Under the pieces are notes generated by a model that had not been told where the DNA came from, did no database searches, and worked only from the letters and a program-made list of their open reading frames with translations. A DNA stretch of 64,000 nucleotides from Tetrahymena thermophila SB210. Taxonomy: Eukaryota > Ciliophora > Oligohymenophorea > Hymenostomatida > Tetrahymenidae. Shown here piece after piece: positions 1 to 11,995 of the stretch. The stretch lies in contig NW_002476216.1 of the NCBI RefSeq assembly GCF_000189635.1, forward strand, positions 292,819-356,818, in the 5' to 3' direction. The translations under genes and the position numbers were made by a program. Positions within the stretch are counted from its first letter, which is position 1; each line of letters begins with the position of its first letter.

Positions 1-1337
1 GTATTCTTTACCAAACACTTTATAAAATACCTAACGTAAGAAATATTTAAACTCGTAAAAATAACATTAACATAAAAATTCAATAAAAATAGATGAAAAT
101 TATGAAAGAGTGCAAATAACTAATGAAAGTGATGAGGTTTTATGAAGTAATTTTATTGTAGTGTATCAAAATAATTTTTAAAATAAAAAATAAATGATTA
201 AATATAATTAATGTTTAAATATAATAAAATATTCTTTATAATCTTTATATTTATACATAAATCATTATCTGTTTAGTTAATCTAACTTAATTACTTATTA
301 ATAACCAACACCTTCAATTTATAATATAATAAATAAATTATTTTTTTTGTTCTTCTTTTTTTATATAACAATAAATAATATATATACTGATAGGCAATAA
401 ATTAATTTTTATTAAAATCATCAAAAATAAACTCTCATATTTCCATAAAATATTAATTATTGTTGTTAAAATTTTTAATTCTAGTAGTTATCTTATTAAC
501 ATAATCAAATTGTTAATTTTACTTACTTATTAATTTCTACAAATAAATATATTTTTGATTTATTTATCTTCTTCATTCATATTTTAGCAAAATTTGATAG
601 GTGATACATTAATTTATATTAAATTCATCAAAAATAAAATCTCATATCTCCATAAAATATCATAATATTTTTGATTTATTTATCTTCTTCATTCATAGTT
701 TAGCAAAATTTGATAGAATTTTTATGAAATTGATCAAAAATAAATTCTCATATTTCCGTAAAATATTATTTATTATTGATGAGTTTTTGTAATTTTAGTA
801 GTTATCATATTAACATAATCAAATTATTAATTTTACTTACTTACTTACTTATTAATTTCTACAAATAAATATATTTTTGATTTATTTATCTTCTTCACTC
901 ATATTTTAGCAAAATTTGATAGGTGATATATTAATTTTATTTTTATGATCAAAAATAAATTCTCATATTTCCATAAAATATTATTTATTATCAATAAGTT
1001 ATTGTAATTTTAGTAGTTATTTAAAGGAAATAATCAAATTTTTATTTTTACTTACTTATTAATAATACCTTCAACAAATAAATATATTATTGATTTATAT
1101 ACAGTGCTTACGGTCAATTTTTACAAAATTATTTAAATATTATCTATACTCAATTTTTCATCTTTTGTAGTTTATCAAAACTAATTTGATAGGTGATAAA
1201 TTAATTTTTAAATTGATCAAAAATTCTCATATTTCCAGAAAATATTATTTGTTTTTGATACAATCTTGCAAATTTTAGTTGTTATTTTACAAAAATTACA
1301 AATATTTAACTTCAGAAATTTTAATTGCTAAAAATAG
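1..1337. repeat. AT-rich intergenic DNA with degenerate tandem repeats
   Basis: No gene is visible. From about 400 to 1250 a block of roughly 100-260 bp recurs imperfectly. Its marker is a TCTCATATTTCC-like stretch near 433, 641, 746, 961 and 1217, alternating with a segment containing AGCAAAATTTGATAGG. The spacing is irregular, so these are decayed tandem copies rather than a satellite. Confidence 0.6.
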
Positions 1338-1791
1338 ATGATTAGATTTGGCTTAGTATTAGTAGCAACAGGGTTAAGTAAAATCAATTACACTATCATA
1401 AATAATTAAGGTTTCTCATAATTTAATAGTAATTAAAGGTACTGTAAGAGCTTATAGAGAATTAAAATTGATGTCAAGAGCAGCACAAAATTAATACAAT
1501 TATTAAAATTAAAAAGATCTATTTAAATTTGAAAAAGGAGTGGGTTTTTAAAATCCAATGACTCGAGAAGAAGCTGAGCATATTTTTGGAATATATTCTC
1601 CTTCATCTTTAGCAAACTTAGAAGAGATAAACAAAAGGCATCGCCAGTTAATGAAAATAAACCATCCAGATTAAAGTAAATAATGATTAGTATTAAACTA
1701 AAAATTCTTATTTTATTTATATACTCTACTAGGGGGAAGTCAATATATAGCTTAAAAAATAAATGAAGCGAAAGACCTACTATCAAAATGA
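1338..1791 (+). CDS. Pam18/Tim14-type J-protein of the mitochondrial import motor, short form
   Basis: Predicted 114-residue protein in three exons: 1338-1377, 1430-1675 and 1733-1791. Both introns are GT...AG (52 and 57 nt) and the phases close. Residues 1-16 form one membrane helix directly at the start. The C-terminal half is the Pam18-type J domain, with MTREEAEHIFG near 57-67, the HPD motif at 92-94 and GSQYIAQKINEAKDLL near the end, close to the DNAJC19/Pam18 signature. Family knowledge: Pam18 is anchored in the inner mitochondrial membrane and stimulates mitochondrial Hsp70 during protein import. The length matches DNAJC19. A second Pam18-like gene lies about 0.9 kb downstream. The family call is firm; which of the two is the main import-motor subunit is not decided by sequence. 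Confidence 0.88.
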
Positions 1792-1830
1792 CATTAATAA
1801 AGCGCTATTGAATGGATATATTTTCATTAT

Positions 1831-2538
1831 TTGAATTTTAGACAGGGATAAATTCTTATTTTAAAGATGAATAAATAAGTCAATTAATTTATAAAATATT
1901 ATATATTTAGATTTTGATTTAGGCAAAACTTATATTGAGTTGATTAAAAAAATCACCTCTTTAGTTATAAAAATGATTCTTTTAATATAATTAAATTAAT
2001 TTTATATTGTAAATTATTGTTTGTTTGTTTAAAATTGTATAAAAAAAATTATTAATACCTCTGTTAAATTGATTATTTATATAATTTATTTTATACTCAA
2101 AGTCTACTTTTTAAATTAAAAAACAAATAAAAGAATTCATTGATAAAAAACAAGTACATTTTTAACAGAAGAATTTAGCTGTGTTTGAATTTTAGACAGG
2201 AATAAATTCTTATTATAAAGACGAATAAATAAGTCAATTAATTTATAAAATATTATATATTTAGATTTAGACAAAACTTATATTAGGTTGATTGAAAGAA
2301 AAAATCACATCTTTAGTTATAAAAACAATTTTTTAATTTAATTAAATTCATTTTATATTGTAAATTATTGTTAGTTTGTTGTTTAAAATTGAATAAAAAA
2401 ATGTATTAAAACCTCTGTTAAATTAATTATTTAATATATTTTATAGTGAAAGTCTACTTTTTAAATTAAAAAATAAACAAAAGAATTCATTGATAAAAAA
2501 TAAGTACATTTTTAACAGAAGTATTTAGCTGTGTTTAT
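1831..2538. repeat. two direct tandem copies of a ~354-bp unit
   Basis: The stretch beginning TTGAATTTTAGACAGG at 1831 recurs at 2185, and similarity continues to about 2538 with small indels. It fills most of the 1792-2685 gap between the two Pam18-like genes. No coding frame is evident in either copy. Confidence 0.9.
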
Positions 2539-2685
2539 ATAATTGATAACTTTATATTTTGAAGAAATTGCGAATTTAATAGCTAGTTTTGAATAGAAAA
2601 TTTATATTGAGTGAAATAACATTACTATAATTATTAAATAATTAATTAGAAAAGCAAATATATATATATAAATAGATAATTAAAG

Positions 2686-4051
2686 ATGTAGACTACAGAA
2701 AATAGCTAAGAAATATAAAGTGAATTATAAAGTTCTGTTTTTAGTTTTTTCGAAGAAATTAAGGGCAAGTTTTTTGGGCCAAAAAAGGTTGAGGAGGTTA
2801 AAGTATTTGAACCTGATGTTGTCAAATCAGTTGAAGAACTTTAAGTGAAAATTTTAGAATCATCTTAGACCTCTCCTTTTCTTAGTGATTTTGAAAAGAA
2901 GTGTTTTAGAAATTTAGATTACAGCTATAAGCTAGATCAAACAGACAATTTTTTCAAATTTTACAATAGATTAATATACAGCGTTCATCCTCGTATTTTA
3001 GAGTAAGAATAAAAAGCTAAGGAGATGACTTGGTCATAGGTTTTTAGTGAACTTAAAGATTTCTAAAAGAAAAAAGTCGAGTATCTTCGTGAAAAGTATA
3101 AAAATTAAAAAAACAAATAAGAAGAAGAAGATGATGATGACGAAGTTAATGAGTAAGGATACGGAGGAGACATATTTGGCTAATAAAAAGAAAAAGTGAG
3201 ATAAAACGATGATTTAGATAAGTTATATGACATAGGAACTCATTTTAAATATTTTAAAAAAGAGTATTATACAAATTAAGCTAAAATAGATCAAACTTCG
3301 AAAAATTTTGATATAGTTGTTTATAAAGATTCTCTTGAAGATATAGATCCACTTTACGCAACATATCCTAAACATGATATTCCCATCATTGATTTATTCT
3401 TAGTGAGATTAGAAAAATTTTAGTTATGGTCCAGCACTAGAATATTTTCAATGGGTTTTCTGTGCACTTTCCCTATTTTAGGTAATTACTCTTATTTATA
3501 TTTATACTGATTATTCAAAAAAATAAATAAAAAAAATCATAAATTAATTAAGAGAAATTTCTAAAATTAATTTATATCCTTCTTTACTTTTTCTAAAATA
3601 AATCTTTTGTAAATAATTTTATTTCACTATAGTATAACTAAAATTATAACTTCATTAATCAAAAATTAAATATTTCATTTTATAATTGATAATTTATTTT
3701 ATTATTAAAAAGTTGGTATGGTTTTGGCAAGACAAGTGCCAAAGAACCTAGGTGGTGCTGATCTATTTAAAACTACTGTAAGCAAATTCCTCTACAAAGG
3801 TGGATTTTAAGATAAAATGAATAGAAGAGAAGCAGCATTAATTTTAAATCTCAAGCAGAATGCTACCAAAGAAGAAATTAGAAAAAGCCACAGAAAAATG
3901 ATGATGACAAACCATCCTGATAATGGTAATTTCATTCTACCTTATTTAAGATCTACATAATTAAATTTCCTTTTTTTAAATAGGTGGTTCTCAATATGTT
4001 GCTACAAAAATCAACGAAGCTAAAGAACTTATGTTAAAAGGAGACATTTGA
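2686..4051 (+). CDS. Pam18/Tim14-type J-protein with a long N-terminal extension
   Basis: Model of 358 residues in exons 2686-3481, 3713-3925 and 3984-4051; the introns are 231 and 58 nt and the phases close. The first ~250 residues are hydrophilic, with an acidic stretch (EEEDDDDE) near 145, and match no domain I recognise. A hydrophobic helix at about 253-271 is created exactly across the first splice junction. The Pam18 J domain follows, with [10 protein letters not shown], the HPD motif at 333-335 and a [16 protein letters not shown] ending. Ordinary Pam18 has only a short segment before its helix, so the extension would lie in the intermembrane space if topology is conserved (inference). 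Alternative: two genes, the upstream one stopping in the intron at about 3508. Against this, the J-domain part would then lack any membrane helix. Confidence 0.78.
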
Positions 4052-5817
4052 TACAAATTTTGAATAAAACTATTTAGATAATTATTTTTATGAAACACAC
4101 ACTTCTTATTGCTTTATGAGGATAAAAAATATTTAATATATATCAATTTATAAATAAATTTTATATTTTATTCAATCAATTTTGTATTTTCTCTATCATT
4201 CACTCAGTTAGTTAATTAGTTATTTAGTCATTCAGCCAGTTATTCTGTTTGGATTAATACACTATCTTTTTTGTTAAATTTCTTCCTAAAAGTAAATTCA
4301 TAAATTCATATTTGATAATTATAAAAATTTATTTTTTAATATTTATCATTAATTAAATATCCACTAAATTTATCTCCAATATTTTTGAAAAAAAATAAAT
4401 GATTTGATAGGAATAATATTTTTACAAACTAATTGAAGTAATTATTTATTTTTTAATGAATAAACTTATTTTCAATTTATTTTTATTTATAAAATTAATT
4501 AATTTGTAAGTTCTTAACTTTAATCTCATTAATTTATTAAAATTATCATTATTATAAATATTTTTTGTATTTTTAATTTTCAAATGTGGATGGATGCTGT
4601 TGATGCATATATACACTATTCATTTATGCTCAGAAATTATTTTCTAATTTATGCAACTTAGCAAATATTTTTTTTAATTTAAATTTTACTTATTTATCAA
4701 ATATTAGTTTAATTTATTTAAAATAATTTTTTGTAAAAAACAAACAATAAAAATGATAAATAATTTAAATAATTGTTTTCTAAAAGCTTAAAATTATTTT
4801 AAATTTATTTTATATCAATATTATTGAAATTTTTTAAAGTTCAAACAATATATATAATATTTTAAAAAATGTAAATATGTTAATTTTGATTCACAAAATC
4901 TTTAGCTTAAAAATATCAAGTTATATATGTTAGCAGAAAACACATAAATAACAAATATTGCTTCTTAAAAATGAATTTTCTTCATAAATAAATACAAAAA
5001 AAATAATTATTTCAATAAAAAGGTATTTAAATTTAATATAAAAATGAATGACAAAAAATAATAAAAATATTGATTATAATTTTATGTGGGTAAGTAAAGA
5101 TAATGAACCTCTTACAAGTTCAAATCTGAATCAGAATATTACATTTTTCCTACTAATTTTAAATTGAATTTACAATCAAACAAAAGTAATTTATTATTTA
5201 TTTATTAAATATATCTATAAAAATAATTTCTTTCTTTTCTTATTCAATTTCAAATTTTAGTCTATTTTAATTTGGAAAAATATGATATCAAACCAGCATA
5301 ACATTATTTATAAATACATCATAAAATGAGCAGTTTTAGAGAGGGGGATTTTATAGAATCATAATCTGTAACATAATCGAATAACTTTTAATTGATGCAA
5401 TTACTAAATTTAATTAATATACTAAATTTTAGCCATTTAAAAACAATATTATTATATCTAAAAAAATACATTTTAAACTAAAGCTTTCAAAATAAATCCT
5501 TAAAGTATCTAAAAAATAAAAGAAGATATACTTTTCTGTTACTTATTTTTAGTAAATATTAACAAAAAAAAAATAAATTCATTTTTAGGTAAAAAAGTTA
5601 AGCCTCATTTGAAGAAAGAAGACACTTTAGAGATAGAATCAACTAGATAAAAATAAGGTCCGCTATTTTAAAGATTATTTGAATTCTTAAAGGTTATAAA
5701 TTACTGATTGAAGGGTTTATATATTAAGTATATCTATCTATTTTTGATATAAAAATTTTAATTAATTAAACAAATTATAAATTAACAAAAATTCTTTAAA
5801 AAAATACTGCTAGAAAA
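4052..5817. other. intergenic; left copy of a ~2-kb duplication begins near 4.7 kb
   Basis: AT-rich DNA without a confident gene. From about 4700 onward it resembles 6760-7787, upstream of the second Nudix gene. Two short blocks are especially well kept, at 5319-5375 (around an ATG at 5326) and at 5588-5702. They could be exons of a small gene or leader sequence, but the copies do not share one reading frame. Confidence 0.55.
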
Positions 5818-6428
5818 ATGGATAGACCAAAAATTGGAGTCGGTGTTTTTATTTTTAACAAAGATATTAATAAATTTTTGATGTCAAAGAGAAAAGATTG
5901 TGGTAGAGTTGCTTTAATGGGAGGTCATCTTGAGAGATTTGAGACTATTTGTGAGTGCGCTTAAAGAGAAGTGCTAGAAGAATCTAATCTGTCAATACCA
6001 CTTTTACAGTAAGCTTATTACTTGATAATTTCTTTTTTAGCACCAAAAATCTATTCAAAATTTGACAAATGATTAAATTTATATTAAAATAAGAATTAAT
6101 AAACTTCTATATGTATTTTGTATGTATCATTTATTTTTCAAAACTAATTTTTAAAAGTTACAGAGAATATCCTACTGCTTTTAATGCTATAAACAAAGAA
6201 GACAATTATCATTATGTAACTTTCTTTGCTGTAGCTATTAAACCTGATGATTAGGAATTTTCTAATACTGAACCTGAAAAATAAGAAGATTGGGAATGGT
6301 ATGGAGAAGAAGAATTTATTAAAGTATATAAGGAAAAGAAACTTTATTATTCTATTGAGTGTCTCTTTAAATCCTGCAATGAGGATTTCAATATATTGAT
6401 TGAAAGAATTAAATAACTTATCAAATGA
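5818..6428 (+). CDS. Nudix hydrolase, NUDT15/MutT-like (copy 1)
   Basis: Predicted 153 residues from exons 5818-6008 and 6158-6428, with a 149-nt intron. The Nudix box spans about residues 36-58 as G-x5-E-x7-RE-x2-EE, with G36, E42, R50, E51, E54 and E55 present. The usual final Gly of the motif is Asn57. A HYVTFFAV segment and EPEKQEDWEWY match the layout of NUDT15-type enzymes. Family knowledge: these hydrolyse nucleoside diphosphate derivatives, often oxidised or modified dNTPs, using a divalent metal bound by the Nudix glutamates; the actual substrate cannot be read here. The gene sits in the left half of a tandem duplication, and its closest relative starts 1970 bp downstream. The start is chosen as the first ATG, which both copies share. 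Confidence 0.88.
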
Positions 6429-7787
6429 TTTTTTATAAATTTATCTTTAATCTTATTTATTAGTGAAATTTATTGATAGATAAATAATTGCTTTTGTATG
6501 ATTAGATTACTTGATTTCATTTATTAAAAAACAAACTTTTAATTTATAAAATTTTTATATTTTATTCATAAATTTAATTATCTTTATTACTTGTATTTGA
6601 TGCAATTTTAAAAATGCATTTGTTTTATAAACAAACGATTGGTATAATTAAATATATAAATATATCATTATTTTGATAAAAATGTTGCTTATATTTAAAA
6701 ATCCTATTAAAAAGTATAATTCTTATTTAAGTAGAAATAAAAAATTATTATATTATATCATTGTTATTGTTTCAGATTGATTAGTTAATTAATTAATAAA
6801 TAATTATTTCAAATTTAAATATTACTGCAAAGCATTTAATTGATAGAATTTATTATAAATTTTGAAAATATTAAATCATATCTTTTCAATTTTTATTGAA
6901 ATTTTTTTGCAAATTTGTTAATTTTGATTAATAAAGTGTTTAGCTTAAATATATAAAATTATATAAGCCAGCATAAAATGCATGGATGGATAATAATTAA
7001 TGATCCTTAAAAATGAATTTTGTTAACTAAGAAATACTAAAAAAATTATTTAAATAAAAGTTATTTTAATTTATCATTTTGAATTCTAATAAAAATAAAT
7101 CACAAAAATAATAAAATACTGATTATAAAATTATGTATTTACAATCAAGCAAAAATGATAAATATTATATCTATTTAGCTCTCTGTTAAATAGATTTCAA
7201 AAAAATAATTTCGCTTTTTTTTATGGTATTCAGTTTCAAGCTTTAGTCTATTTTAATTTTGGATAAATAATATATATTAAACCACTAGAACTTTATTTAT
7301 ACATTACACCGCGAAATGAGCAGTTTTAGAAAGGGGGATTGTTTAACTTTATAATCTGTAACAAAATTAAATGACTATTGATTTATGTATTTACTAAATT
7401 TATTTAATTTACTCAATTTTAGTAGTTTTGTCTGCATAAAAATATGTTTTAAAATAAAATTTTAATATAAATCCTTAAAGTAATTAAAATAAAAGAAAAA
7501 ATACTTTCTTGTTACTTATTTTTGTAAATATTTATAAAAAAAGTACAAAGTTTATTTTTAGATAAAAAAGTTAAGCCTAATTTAAAGAAAGAAGACACTT
7601 TAGAGATAGAATCAACTAGATAAAGATAAACACCGCTTTTAAAGATTATTTGAATTCTTAAAGGCTATAAATTACTGAGTGTATGGTTTATATATTAAGT
7701 GTTTATATTTTTAATATAAACTTTCAATTATTAAAACAAATTATAAATTAACACAAATAAATTCTTTAAAAAAATACTGCTAGAAAA
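6429..7787. other. intergenic; right copy of the duplicated upstream region
   Basis: No independent gene is supported. The segment from about 6760 parallels 4700-5817. It includes the conserved blocks around 7316 (ATGAGCAGTTTTAGA) and at 7562-7685. In this copy the frame opened at 7316 stops after about 21 codons unless an intron is assumed. Confidence 0.55.
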
Positions 7788-8398
7788 ATGATTAGACCAA
7801 AAATCGGAGTTGGTGTTTTTATCCTAAACAAAGATCTTAATAAATTCTTGATGTCAAAGAGAAAAGATTGCGGCAGATTTGCTTTAATGGGAGGTCATCT
7901 TGAGAGATTTGAGACTGTTTGTGAGTGTGCTTAAAGAGAAGTGCTAGAAGAATCTAATCTGTAAATACCGCTTTAAGAGTAAGTTTATTGATTGCTAATT
8001 TCTTATTTAGCATCAAAAACCTATTAAAAATAAATTTGAAAACTCATTAATTTTATATTAAAATAAGAATTAATTAACTACGATTTGTATTTAAAGTGTA
8101 ATTTTTTTTTAAACTAATTTTTAAAAGGTACAAAGAATATCCTATTGCTTTTAATGTTATAAATAAAGAAGAAAATTTTCATTTTGCAACTTTCTTTGCT
8201 GTAGCTGTTAAACCTGATGATCAAGAATTTTCTAACACTGAACCTGAAAAATAAGAAGATTGGGAATGGTATGGAGAAGAAGAGTTTATTAAAGTATATA
8301 AGCAAAAGAGACTCTACTATTCTATTGAGTCTCTCTTTTAGTCTTGCAATGAGGATTTCAATATATTAATGGATAGAATTAAATAGCTTATCAAATGA
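7788..8398 (+). CDS. Nudix hydrolase, NUDT15/MutT-like (copy 2)
   Basis: A 153-residue paralogue of the gene at 5818, with the same two-exon structure (7788-7978 and 8128-8398) and a 149-nt intron at the same place. The Nudix box residues G36, E42, R50, E51, E54 and E55 are all kept, so catalysis should be possible. Differences from copy 1 are scattered substitutions (for example FALMGG for VALMGG and ending QIPLQE for SIPLLH); there is no frameshift. The presence of both intact copies, and of duplicated non-coding flanks, points to a fairly recent tandem duplication under continuing selection (inference). Confidence 0.87.
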
Positions 8399-9453
8399 TT
8401 TTTATATAAATTTATGTATGATTGATTATGTTACTTAATTAGTTTATTAAAAAACTTTTAATTTATAACATTTTTATATTTTTTTCATAAATATTAACAT
8501 CTTTTTTACTTGTAATTGATACAATTTCTAAAATAAATAAGTTTTTTTCATACACAACTTTTAATTTAATATTCTACAAATTAATTCATAAATATCTATG
8601 CAAGTAAATATTAAAACCAAAATCATAGAATTTTATTTTAATTAATATTATAAATCTAAAATAAATATAGTTATATTTGATGTAATTTTTATGAAAACTA
8701 TAAAAAATTATATTTATTTAAATTATATTATATTAGATAATAAAGTTTATTTTTTAGTGAATTATAGAGAAGGGAATCAATTATAAAATTAATTTACTCA
8801 ATAAAATAAAACTTCAAAAAAAACCTAAAACAAACATGATATTTTATAGGTCATAAAAACAAACCCTCTCATTTAATGAATTTTAATTGACACTTTACCT
8901 TTATTTTATTTTCAAATAATTTGAAATAAAACTATTTCTAATTCTTTTTACAATGGCTTTGATAGTTCGTTTATATTTTTGCTTTTATTAAAATATATTA
9001 AACTTAAAGAAAAAAAATGAATACAATTAAATATTTTAAGCAAATTAATATTGAATTGAATTAGTTTTATGAAGGGATTAAATAATGATTTTATGATGTT
9101 CAAGCAAGCTATTTTGAAATTTGATGTAGAAATAAGACTAAATAGAAGATCTACTTAAATAAATTGCGAGCAGCTTAATTTTTTATATATAAATAAAGTA
9201 AAAAGTATAGAAGGTCATGTATCTTTTATATTCTTTATTCTATTCCTTGAATTTTTCATTAATATTTTTTATTAAACAAATTTATCATATTAAATCAAAA
9301 GATATTTTTCGCTGAAGATTTGGATATTAAAAGCAAATTAATTAATTAGTTAATTAATTAATTATTAATAATTTACAATATCAACACTAATCATAAATAT
9401 TAAAATATACCTTTGAAAGTTATTTAAATTACATAAAACTAGGTTCATCTAAA
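8399..9453. other. intergenic AT-rich DNA
   Basis: No gene is supported. A 23-codon open stretch from an ATG near 9017 has no recognisable content. A TTAA-rich palindromic tract lies near 9340-9365. Confidence 0.5.
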
Positions 9454-11770
9454 ATGTAGTAGAATTATTAAGTTGTTATATTAGCCGGAGGGTAAAATAA
9501 TTTATTTATTTATTTAGTGAAATGATATTTATATTTTTTATATTAAGTATAATTTGATTTGTTTTTGTTAAAATTTAGTTAAGGTACTGAATTGTATCCT
9601 CTTTGCGAAAGATTCCCAAAGGCTCTTTTACCAGTTAACAATAAGCCTCTGATTATTTACTAGTTAGAAAAATTAGAAAGCAATGGATTTACAAGTAATA
9701 ATTATGAAAAAACAAACAGCTTTAGCCAAATAATAGAAAGCAAATTTTCTTCTGATTTCAAATTATCATTTAAATATAAAAATAGATGTGCTTATACTTA
9801 CCTCTAAGAACACAAGTAAAATTGAAAGATATATAAAGGAATATTACTAAGGCTAGGTTAAATATGAGTTGATAACAATTCCAGATGAAAAAAAAGAAAC
9901 ATTTGAAGCAATCAGACATGTTTCAAATAAAATAAATGTAATTAATTACTGCAATTAATTCTACGTTTTTGAATAAAAATACAAATCAAAAATATGAAGA
10001 TTATTCAAACTAATAAAAACATAGTTATTAAGAATACAAAAATAAATGACTTTAATTTAGATAAATGGATATTTTTGTGAAAAGTTAAGCTTTTCTAGAA
10101 AATGCAAGCAATTTGCATATTATTAGTTGCTAAATATATACTTTTAATTTTTTAAATTCAAAAATTTTTATAAACACAGAAAGACTTTATTCTTATTGCT
10201 TGTGACTCAATTACTGATTTAGGCTTAGACGATGTAATCGAATAGCATATTTTAACTGGAGCTTATTTGACAGCTGTTTTAAAGGAAGATAAAGTTGATG
10301 AAGAAAATAACAAAATCATCAACCCAAGTTCTTCAGCTGTAAAATATTTAGTTTATTATATTGAATGCTAAAAAAAATAATTAATATTAATCAGGATAAC
10401 CATGATGTATTCCTTATCGATGAGACAAATAATAAGATTTTGTATGTGAACTCTTTCTATGAAATAAAAGAAAATGGATTAAAAATAAAAAAATCTATTT
10501 TGGCAAGCAACCCCGAAGCAAGCATTAAAACTAATCTTTTTGATTCCCACATATATATTTGCAAAAGACAAATCCTTTAAATATTGTGTAAATTAGAAAA
10601 GAAGGTAAGTGATACAATTTCTTCTTGGAAAGAAGATTTGTTCCCATTTTTAGTAAGAAATCAGTAAAACTAAAACTTACTCGAACTCTTGGATGAGATT
10701 AAAAAGAGTGAACACGAAGAAGAAGAATAACAATATGGTTTACTAAACAAAGATGAAAGCAGTGAAGAAAAAATATCTAATATTCCCATAATAGCTTTTA
10801 TAACTAATAAAAATTACATTAAAAGAGCTAATAATATCAAAGATTATATATAAGGAAACTTCGATTGTATTAAAACTGATAAAGTCATGCCAGAATCCTA
10901 TGTTGAAATCTTCTAAAATAATGGTATCCCTCTTATCTCTATCTAAGAATCTGATATTAAGTATTATTTAAATTATTTATTTTATTTTCTCATAAATTAA
11001 TACAAATAAATAATATTTATATCATATTTATGTAATCGATCATAAATATCATTTATAATAATTAAATTTCTAAATTAATTTTAAGAATTAAAAAAATTAA
11101 CCATAAATTCTCATTTATTAACACCAAACCCCTTCTTTTATAATCAAGTTTGTTTTGTATACTTTTCAAAAATATTTTTGGATTTAATCTATTATTTTGG
11201 AATTAATAAAAGAGGATTTGTGGTAAATTTGAATTTTCTTAATAAAAATATAAATAACTAGAAAAAATAAAAAATTTATTAATCAATATTAATTTTATAA
11301 AATTAGAATTAACTAAAGTAATATTGCTGATAAATCATAGATAGGTCCTAAAGTATAAATTAATAAATCTATCATTGGACCATAATGCAAGATTGGAGAT
11401 GGTGTTAAAATTTCTAACTGTATTATATTTAAAGAAGTCACCATTGAGTAAGGGTAAATTACAATTAAATTAATTAGTTTTATATAAATTAAAATTTAAG
11501 TTCATTGATAAGTAATCCATAAAATAACAAAAAAATTAGCTAGCTAGCTAACTAACTAACTAAATAAATAAATAAATATAAACATATAAAAACAAACAAA
11601 TAATTTATTTTTTATTAAATTTAAGATGCGTCTTATAAAACTGTATCATTGGAAACAAAGCCACTATTAAGTAAAATTCTAAACTTAATGACTGTTAGAT
11701 TGGTGTTAATGGTGTTGTAGAAGCAAACAGCTCTCTTTCTGCTGAAGTTGTTGTTCAAGAAGACAATTGA
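9454..11770 (+). CDS. EIF2B3: translation initiation factor eIF2B gamma subunit (frameshifted in this sequence)
   Basis: Exons 9454-9491, 9579-9694, 9786-9937, 10180-10960, 11307-11453 and 11626-11770. The nucleotidyltransferase-like N-terminus reads VVILAGGQGTELYPL then FPKALLPVNNKPLI. ACDSITDLGL follows in the sheet core, and the middle FDSHIYICKRQIL and FPFLVRNQ match eIF2B gamma rather than sugar-nucleotide enzymes. The C-terminal two exons are a left-handed beta-helix of hexapeptides (IGPQCKIGDGVKISNCIIF, then IIGNKATIKQN). Family knowledge: gamma pairs with epsilon in the catalytic part of the eIF2B GDP/GTP exchange factor. Anomaly: an A8 run at 10370-10377 lacks one base needed to join the two halves of exon 4; with that base all phases close. 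This may be a sequencing error, and no intron can bridge it. Confidence 0.88.
10370..10377 (+). other. frameshift point at an A8 homopolymer in the eIF2B gamma gene
   Basis: The upstream frame (through SSAVKYLVYYIEC) and the downstream frame (from INININQDNHDVFL) meet at this run. They are offset by one base. Neither a GT...AG intron nor a longer alternative exon reconciles them. Confidence 0.85.
11105..11219. mobile_element. possible short inverted-repeat element in an eIF2B gamma intron
   Basis: The left end AATTCTCATTTATTAACACC is nearly identical to the end of the 220-bp element at 62841. The right end, read in reverse complement, begins AATCCTCTTTTATTAATT. About 115 bp lie between the outer ends, inside the 346-nt fourth intron. 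The ends match each other only moderately, so this is a candidate. Confidence 0.45.
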
Positions 11771-11995
11771 TTCATTTTTGTTATAGGGAGATAAGGGCAT
11801 ATTTTTAAAATAAGATTCGATTTTAAATAGTTATATTTTTTTGAAAATTTAATAAGTACACATTTTTAATATCTATCTGTATTTGTTTGTTTTTAGTTTC
11901 AATAAAATATTATTTTAGATAAAAAAATAAATATTATTTATTTATTTTAGAATTTTTTGTAGCATTTTAAGTTATTTTAACTAGTGTGGAGCAAA

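Noticed and set aside
1523-1786. Minus-strand 87-codon frame
   Set aside because: It is antisense to the short Pam18 gene, whose splice phases and HPD motif fit far better.
5326-5690. Open frame of about 116 codons starting MSSFREGD, upstream of Nudix copy 1
   Set aside because: The duplicate at 7316 stops after about 21 codons in the same frame, so the long frame is not conserved. It is kept only as a conserved block of unknown role.
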